From contig NC_092575.1 in assembly GCF_037975245.1 (NCBI RefSeq), forward strand, positions 26,748,841 through 26,812,840: a stretch of DNA of 64,000 nt, read 5' to 3'. Below, piece by piece: positions 57,841 through 64,000 of this stretch; the first letter of the stretch is position 1, and every line of letters begins with the position of its first letter. The translations under genes and the position numbers were made by a program. Under the pieces are notes generated by a model. The model was not told the DNA's origin and searched no databases. It worked only from the letters and a program-made list of their open reading frames with translations. The stretch comes from Apostichopus japonicus (taxonomy: Eukaryota; Echinodermata; Holothuroidea; Aspidochirotida; Stichopodidae).

Positions 57841-60800
57841 TTATTGTCGCTGGTACTGAAATTGCTTAGTGGAGGCCGTAATTTGCCAGTGACTGTGCGG
57901 AAAGTTTCCGGTGATTGTGCGCGACCCTCCTGCACTGCTTCAAATTTGATGCGGGATTGTGAGAACTGTTTGCGCGATTCGCGCTGCTTCTGCAAACCTT
58001 AGCTAAAGCAAAATCATTTCACAATTAAACTTACATAGACACCTGATATTACGAGGGCGATTTTCTTATATTTCTCTTTTCTTTTTCGCCCTCGCAATTG
58101 TGCTTTCAGAGGGCTTTTTTAGCACTTGATAGGGCGAATCGCCCGTCGCCCCGCTTATTTCTGACCCTGTTGCAATGTAATGTAACGTAGGCTATACATA
58201 TATTATATTTACACTGGTTGTGCACACCATCGTAGTGTAAGCAATGCATCAGTGCACGTTACGTTATATGATTTAGTTTTACAGCAAGCGAGCTAAATCT
58301 GCGTGAATCTGTATAGAAAACATAGCAACGGTACAGTTAACGATCGCTACTTAAAATTTCTGACAATAAATTGGAAATAATTTACAGTACTAATTTCTCC
58401 CCTTCAAGTTGAAGTTCTGAACACCATGCCTTTTGAAACGATTTTTTTTCTATTCACACTGTATAAAATTCAGGAGAAAATGAAACCCTCTTTTTTACTC
58501 TCTCTCTCTGAACGCCAGTGCGTCAAATCGGCAAGCCATTGTGTTAAAATAGCGGCTTAGCGGAAACACTGGCGGGGAGTGGGCTTTGGCTGAAATGGTT
58601 CCTTTGATGACGTCAGATGAACTGCGGTGGGCAGCTTTGAATTTTTTTACGAGTGGCAGCTCGAGAGGTCTCTAGGGAATACTTTGACAGCGAATTTTAT
58701 AACCTCTTTAAAGATCATATATTGTAGTGGTGTAACCGTCGTTTACAAATGTCCTAAGTGTGGTTCATTCAAAGCATACATGAGCAACTGCAAGCACTTA
58801 TACCAAACCCGAGATCGATGGCAAGTTATGGTCCACAGATACAAGGACCGGACTGTCTGAATTCGAGCGCAGGTCCAACACGAGAGCTATATTTCTTACG
58901 CCTCTATAGTTTGCTTGCAAAATTTAATTCACTGATGTAGTTGATCAAAAGAAACAGCGCCATCAATTAACGCTCAATATTTCTAAAGTCTGAGACTTGA
59001 TAGCGTTTAATTATCAATTTCCAAAAATGTAAACAAAAATAAGTTTTCATAACATATACTTTGTTGGTAATTTTACTTGGTGCGGGCCACCACAGTAATT
59101 CGTTTCTATGTTTTCTGTAGTTTTTATCTGTGCTTCTGGGTATTGAGGGTATTCGGGAATCGTCTGTACTGGCAAGTAAACGCTGCAAGGGAAGTTAGTT
59201 TAATATGTCAAATGAAACGTCACGAGTTCTTATTGATTCACGTTCTGTTACATTTGTTCATTTCATTCATTTTACAAAGTAATAATAGAAGTGACTTTTC
59301 AAGTATTTTGATCTACCTTTTTGTGGCAAAAAGGCGCGGGCATATATACCTTACAGATATATGGACAATTCGATTGAATATATTAATCTTAATGCTATGC
59401 AATTGGAACTATTGTCCAGTGTAATTAAGGCAAATTTTCGTACCGTTACCTCGCATCAATAAGTGGTTTATTGTTCTATATATAAATTGTTCTTTTTTAT
59501 CACTTTTTAGCAGGATATGTGATTTTAGACAAATACCTCTTCAATATTTCAATGAACGCTTAGATAAATATATCCCTTCTTATATGTTCTGGGGGTCACT
59601 TGATGGGACTAAATATAGCCATCTCTTCATCACAAAATGTTTGATAAGATACACATATATACATGTTAGGCATGTATGACAAGTAACCAAAAGTTTTTAA
59701 CATTTAGCTTATTTTTGGATTTGGCAAATTGAAGTTTCAAGGATATAATGAATGTTTTATTTTCATCACTGCTTTCGTAAACCGATGTATGATTTGAGAG
59801 TACTAACGGTTTAGTCTGCTTTGGGTTATTCCTAATATCGTTTTTTTTTTTCTCGAGGCTCATAGGGAATATAAAACCAGGATGAAGCACGAAGCACTCT
59901 TAGACGATAACAGAGCAGAAAATGATAGTACGTTCATGATAGAACCAGGATTTATTCACCTATTACCCCAGACGACTATACAAACTTCTCTGAGGCATTA
60001 AGGCCAAATATACCAAAATGTAACAATCTAAGTAATTCTAACTGATCTTATGACATACGTTGATATTGAAATTAATGATTAAATTTACTCATTATCGTTT
60101 CTTAAAGATTTTCAAATAGGTTAGACTCACAGCCTCGAAATGTCACTCGTTATATATTTAACTCCGGAACGTGAGTCGATCTCTAAGATCGCTTGTTTGC
60201 TTTCGGAAGAATCGCCAACGTACTTAGAGACCTTCATGGAAACACCAACTGGAAATAGATGTTGTACCTCTGGTCTGCCCGTAATACTTTATTATATGGC
60301 ATTGATTTCGGTTGTGAGTGTTCACTTATCTGTTTCGTTGGTTTTTGGTACTAATATTCAAATATTAGGCTACCTGCACATTAAAACTGTTTATTTCACA
60401 TATTTTCATTCGGCATTGATAAAGCAGTTTTTAATGTAACATGTATTGAGAGTGTGATGATAACTATGAGTTGGATTTCAAAGTCACAGGTTTCATTGTA
60501 GTTGGACAGTTCCTTGATTCAGTAATACAATATTGATATCTGACAATATTATGGGCTATTATTTTTCAGTCGTAATGCTGTGGCTATTAAGTTTCTCATA
60601 TTGTACATTCCAAGTAAACCTGGTGTCCAAGCAACTCACAAACAAGACAAACCAGAGTGTGCTCCAACAAGGCAACTTAGACATTGCATCAAAATCGCAG
60701 CAAGCTACAAATGACTCGTTTCCAAATTTTCTTTCATGCATGTGTCAATCACACACAGCAATCATTTTCAGATAGTTAGGACGACTACCCATAAGATTTC

Positions 60801-60884
60801 ACTTAAATCTTCTTGCATTTTCCGAAGGACTTTAACAGTTCTACCATATACGCCAACAACTTGGATGGCCAGTAAGATTAATAT
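57841..60884. other. Intergenic region
   Basis: No supported gene. A short open frame at 58627-58860 has a CPKC...C..H spacing, discussed among rejected items. Confidence 0.5.
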
Positions 60885-61005
60885 ACAGTCGTAATACTCG
60901 TCTTAATACTAGTAAGACCTTAACACTAATCTTATCACTAGTAAGACATTAATACTAGTCATAATACTAGTCTTAATACTAGTAAAACCTTAATACTAGT
61001 TCAGT
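60885..61005. repeat. ACTAGT satellite block 1
   Basis: Irregular units of about 17-30 bp built from TCTTAATACTAGTAAGAC, itself an interrupted palindrome (GTCTTA...TAAGAC). Confidence 0.85.
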
Positions 61006-61324
61006 ACAGTTAATATATATTTCGCATATACATAGACATACAAAAACAGTGCAGTAATGGTATATACAGGATACTACAAAAAACATAAAATGTTATCAAA
61101 GCTAGTAACCCTAAAGAAAAAAGAAAGAAAATAACAGAACAAAGTAAGAAAGAAAAACAAAATGTACAAACCAAAATTGACAATAATATCAATCACGGTA
61201 CTTGGAAGTTAGATAACTCTTTAGTTGAAACCTAAATGAAGCTCATGATTACGAATGTCTAATACCAGTTGGGAGATTATTTCATATTTTGTAACAGTAA
61301 TTGTTAAGCGGAAACTTTCCAATG

Positions 61325-61655
61325 ACAGAGAATAGTTCTTAATACTTATCGTAATACTAGTAAGAACTTAATACTAGTCTTAATGATAGTAAGACATTAA
61401 TACTAGTTCTTAATACTAGTCTTAATACATTAGTAAGACATTAATACGAGTCTTAATACTAGTCTATAATTCTAGTTAGACCGTAATACTAGTCTTAACA
61501 CCAGTAAGACTTTAATACTAGTCTTTATACTTGTAAGAACTTAATAGTAGTATTAATACTAGTCTTTATACAAGTAAGACCTTAATACTAGTCTTAATAC
61601 TAGTAAGACCTTAATACTATTCTTAACACTAATCTTAATACTAGTAAGACCTAGT
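61325..61655. repeat. ACTAGT satellite block 2
   Basis: The same unit as block 1, at higher copy number (about 12-15), separated from it by about 320 bp of unrelated AT-rich sequence. Confidence 0.85.
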
Positions 61656-61805
61656 GTGAAGTTTAATGTCTTCAAATGTAACTCACATCAACGCCTGATC
61701 AGATGGTACGTTGCTGTAGCAATAAACAATAACAAAAGCTTTAAAAGACGGTACCGTACGTTTTGCATACTTTCTCTCTCACGGGGACACTGGTTACAAT
61801 GATGG

Positions 61806-64000
61806 TTAATCAATTGTGAAAGATGGGTTAGGTATTCCTGTAGAGGGTTTTTGCCTCCGGAACCATTTTTTACATTTTTTCCAAGACAACTGACCGACGT
61901 CATCATTTGGACCAACTGTTGCACACAACGGCAAGAACAGGAACACCGAGAATAGCCAACTGAATGATATTAGTACTGTTAGAAATGTTCCTAACTGTGT
62001 ATAGCTTATGACACTGGCCGGCACCATAAGAGCACCAGCTGAAAATGTCGAAAGCCCTGCAATAGTAATGGATGACATAAGGGTGTCCATTGCATACTTT
62101 GTTCTTAACTTTCTATCTTTAAACGGTGCTGTCCTATATGCCACACCAAGGTGAATGCTGAAGTCTACAGCCAGTCCCACCCCAAGGGTAAATGTAAGAG
62201 ACTCAAAAATGTTCAGTTCCCAGCCAAATAAGACTAAGTAGCCTATCGTGGTAATGACTATTAACATAATCGTTACAGTTGCTAAGAAAGAAATCAAAAG
62301 ATTCCTCGTTGTTATTATAATCATTATGGATACTGTACTAAGCGCGATACTTATGGTAAAGATTGTGTTTGCCAAGACGCCATCTTGAATATCATAAAAT
62401 TGCAGTTGAATTCCGACTTGACTATAAGTCCAACCACCTTTAAGGCCAGGAGGGGCAGTGGATAACTGCATTTCCATCCAAGAATCAACACTTTTCCACA
62501 AGTCATCAACGGGTCTATATCTTAGGGTGTAAGGAGTGAAAGTATCGACAGTGATGTATAAAGCATTGATTGAATCATTTTGATCGAATCGTAAGCCCGG
62601 AGCAAAACTTGCGCAAAGAGAATTCTGGCAAAACTGACTCGTATAACTTTGAACACAATAATGAAAATCTGACATTGGGAACGGAAAGTCTAACCTTTGA
62701 CAACAACTTGTTTCAGACTTTAGGAAGCATGGTCGGCTCATCCAATCAATAAACGAATCAATAAAACAATAGCTTGTCTCGTTATTGACAAAGTTTTGCT
62801 TCTTTAGATCCTTACAAAATTCCACTAACCAAATTTGAGTTTCTGAATCTCCTAACTGAAAATCGGCATCTAATTCGAGTGGACCAAAATCGAAAGGATC
62901 CCACATATTTGTTTCATCTGTAGGGAGTACACCCCAAATGAACGAAAGAGGAAACAGATTTCCAGAGTTGGCATTATTGAAGTCAAATCGTTCTTTGTAG
63001 ATTTGGTCATAAGATTCTAAAATGTGACCGTGTCGAAATAGTGCGAGTTCGCTGCCATCTGCAATATTTAACCGAGGATAAACGAATACGAATATACTCC
63101 CAGATATTCCAAAAAGAATGAAAATAGCAATCCATAGAAGCCGTAATTTTAAGATCAAGTTTGGTAAAATCTGTTGGAAAAATCTGTTCACCGTAGCCGA
63201 TAATGATGTGTAAAGTGCTTGAAGGCATCGCCAACAACGGTTGTGATAATTCCGTTTCGAGTTTGTCGAAAAATATTTATCTTGAATAATTAAAATGGCA
63301 GGTAGCCATGTCGTTGTGTAAAAAAGGTTTGCGATAAGAATCGTACCAGCAAAAATTCCAAAACACTTCAGCGCGATCACATTTGTTGCAGCAGTCGTAT
63401 AAAGTGCTGAAGAACTTGTCAGCGTTGTTACAAGTAACGTAAAGAGAGCATGCCGTGTGGATTGTTCCAGGGCGTCCACGCGATGGTTTTCATCTTCTCC
63501 GAATTCTGCTTTAGCGATCTTCCATAAATCAACGAAGACAAATGTGTCGTCTGCCCCTATTGCAATTAGGAGAATAAGGGCTGCGATATTAGTGAACGGA
63601 AAGAAAGGTATTTCAAATACCACTTGATAAATGAAAAAAGTAAGTACAGTGGAGAGCGCCATATTTAACAATGAGCCGATGGTAATGAAAAATGATTTCG
63701 TGTAGATCCAAATGATGATGGTGACAGCAACTCCTCCTGCCAAAATGTAGGCAAAATCGACAAGCAAGAGTTGATCAAAAACGGTAAATTTCACATAAAA
63801 ATCAAGCCCAACGATTTTAGTCAAGCCATCATCGATAGATTTGGAGTTTTTAAAGTTATCTTCGTAGACATCAAGTATTTTGTCTACGCATTCGGACGAT
63901 GAACATAGTTCGATCGGTGAAAAACTCAACGAGAACTTTAATTCGTTGTCACTATTTTGAATATCCTGATCAAAAGAGTCAGGAACCAGAAAAGAAAATA
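61806..64000 (-). CDS. Dispatched-like RND/SSD membrane protein, C-terminal part
   Basis: The frame is open from the right edge of the window to a TAA at 61808-61806, giving 731 residues in one exon, so the N terminus lies outside. The sterol-sensing-type segment includes VDFAYILAGGVAVTIIIWIY and FFPFTNIAALILLIAIGADD, with the proton-relay GADD motif of the Dispatched/Patched/RND group. A large Cys-rich loop (for example MSRPCFLKSETSCC) follows, then the second transmembrane bundle with FTLGVGLAVDFSIHLGVAYR, holding the paired G-x-x-x-D motif. Dispatched proteins release lipid-modified Hedgehog from producing cells using an ion gradient; whether this copy acts on Hedgehog or another lipid is unknown. 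Patched-domain (PTCHD-type) proteins are the alternative. Confidence 0.9.
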   Translation of the reverse strand, partial: FSFLVPDSFDQDIQNSDNELKFSLSFSPIELCSSSECVDKILDVYEDNFKNSKSIDDGLTKIVGLDFYVKFTVFDQLLLVDFAYILAGGVAVTIIIWIYTKSFFITIGSLLNMALSTVLTFFIYQVVFEIPFFPFTNIAALILLIAIGADDTFVFVDLWKIAKAEFGEDENHRVDALEQSTRHALFTLLVTTLTSSSALYTTAATNVIALKCFGIFAGTILIANLFYTTTWLPAILIIQDKYFSTNSKRNYHNRCWRCLQALYTSLSATVNRFFQQILPNLILKLRLLWIAIFILFGISGSIFVFVYPRLNIADGSELALFRHGHILESYDQIYKERFDFNNANSGNLFPLSFIWGVLPTDETNMWDPFDFGPLELDADFQLGDSETQIWLVEFCKDLKKQNFVNNETSYCFIDSFIDWMSRPCFLKSETSCCQRLDFPFPMSDFHYCVQSYTSQFCQNSLCASFAPGLRFDQNDSINALYITVDTFTPYTLRYRPVDDLWKSVDSWMEMQLSTAPPGLKGGWTYSQVGIQLQFYDIQDGVLANTIFTISIALSTVSIMIIITTRNLLISFLATVTIMLIVITTIGYLVLFGWELNIFESLTFTLGVGLAVDFSIHLGVAYRTAPFKDRKLRTKYAMDTLMSSITIAGLSTFSAGALMVPASVISYTQLGTFLTVLISFSWLFSVFLFLPLCATVGPNDDVGQLSWKKCKKWFRRQKPSTGIPNPSFTID

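Noticed and set aside
58627-58860. Short plus-strand frame with KCPKCGSFKAYMSNCKHL, reminiscent of a zinc finger
   Set aside because: The C-x2-C...C-x2-H spacing alone is weak, the frame is only 77 codons, and no flanking exon was found. It might be a relic exon but cannot be supported.

Overview
This is a stretch of animal nuclear genome: AT-rich, with large intron-rich genes, GT-AG introns, many dispersed repeats, and protein families (death-effector-like folds, ZU5-UPA, NHL propellers, Dispatched) typical of deuterostome invertebrates. The recurrent repeats and a foldback transposon resembling sea-urchin TU elements suggest an echinoderm, and my impression is a sea cucumber. That assignment is inference; no search was run.

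Layout. (1) About 1-23,071, minus strand: one large gene that I rebuilt from 14 exons, every junction of which is phase-consistent. In order it encodes an NHL-type beta-propeller, a DED-like fold, about 30 tandem 14-residue coiled-coil repeats, a second DED-like fold, ZU5, UPA, a third DED-like fold and a UBA-like helical segment. It runs off the left edge, and its 5' exon is not identified. Its introns carry repeats rich in perfect DR1 nuclear-receptor motifs, a 15.3-17.5 kb inverted-repeat element and other non-coding DNA. (2) 23.1-32.5 kb: no supported gene. It holds hAT-type miniature transposons nested one inside the other, both with perfect 8-bp target-site duplications, and a pair of inverted minisatellite arms. 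(3) 32,527-45,191, minus strand: a complete 10-exon secreted M14 carboxypeptidase precursor of 443 residues, with a TATA-like box upstream and several minisatellites in its introns. (4) 45.2-61.8 kb: intergenic repeat territory with more hAT miniatures and satellites. It includes a 3.7-kb foldback element (53,759-57,469, 9-bp direct repeats) whose core is a non-LTR retrotransposon with an intact 919-codon endonuclease/reverse-transcriptase ORF. (5) 61,806-64,000, minus strand: the C-terminal 731 residues of a Dispatched-like RND-fold membrane protein that continues off the right edge.

The three host genes look functionally unrelated: putative innate-immune or apoptosis signalling scaffold, digestive peptidase, and lipid-modified-ligand release or sterol-type transporter. 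All lie on the minus strand. The ORF starts supplied for the window include TTG codons, so several apparent methionines (for example at 22,938, 5,815 and 63,929) are not real starts; I chose boundaries from splice sites and phase instead.
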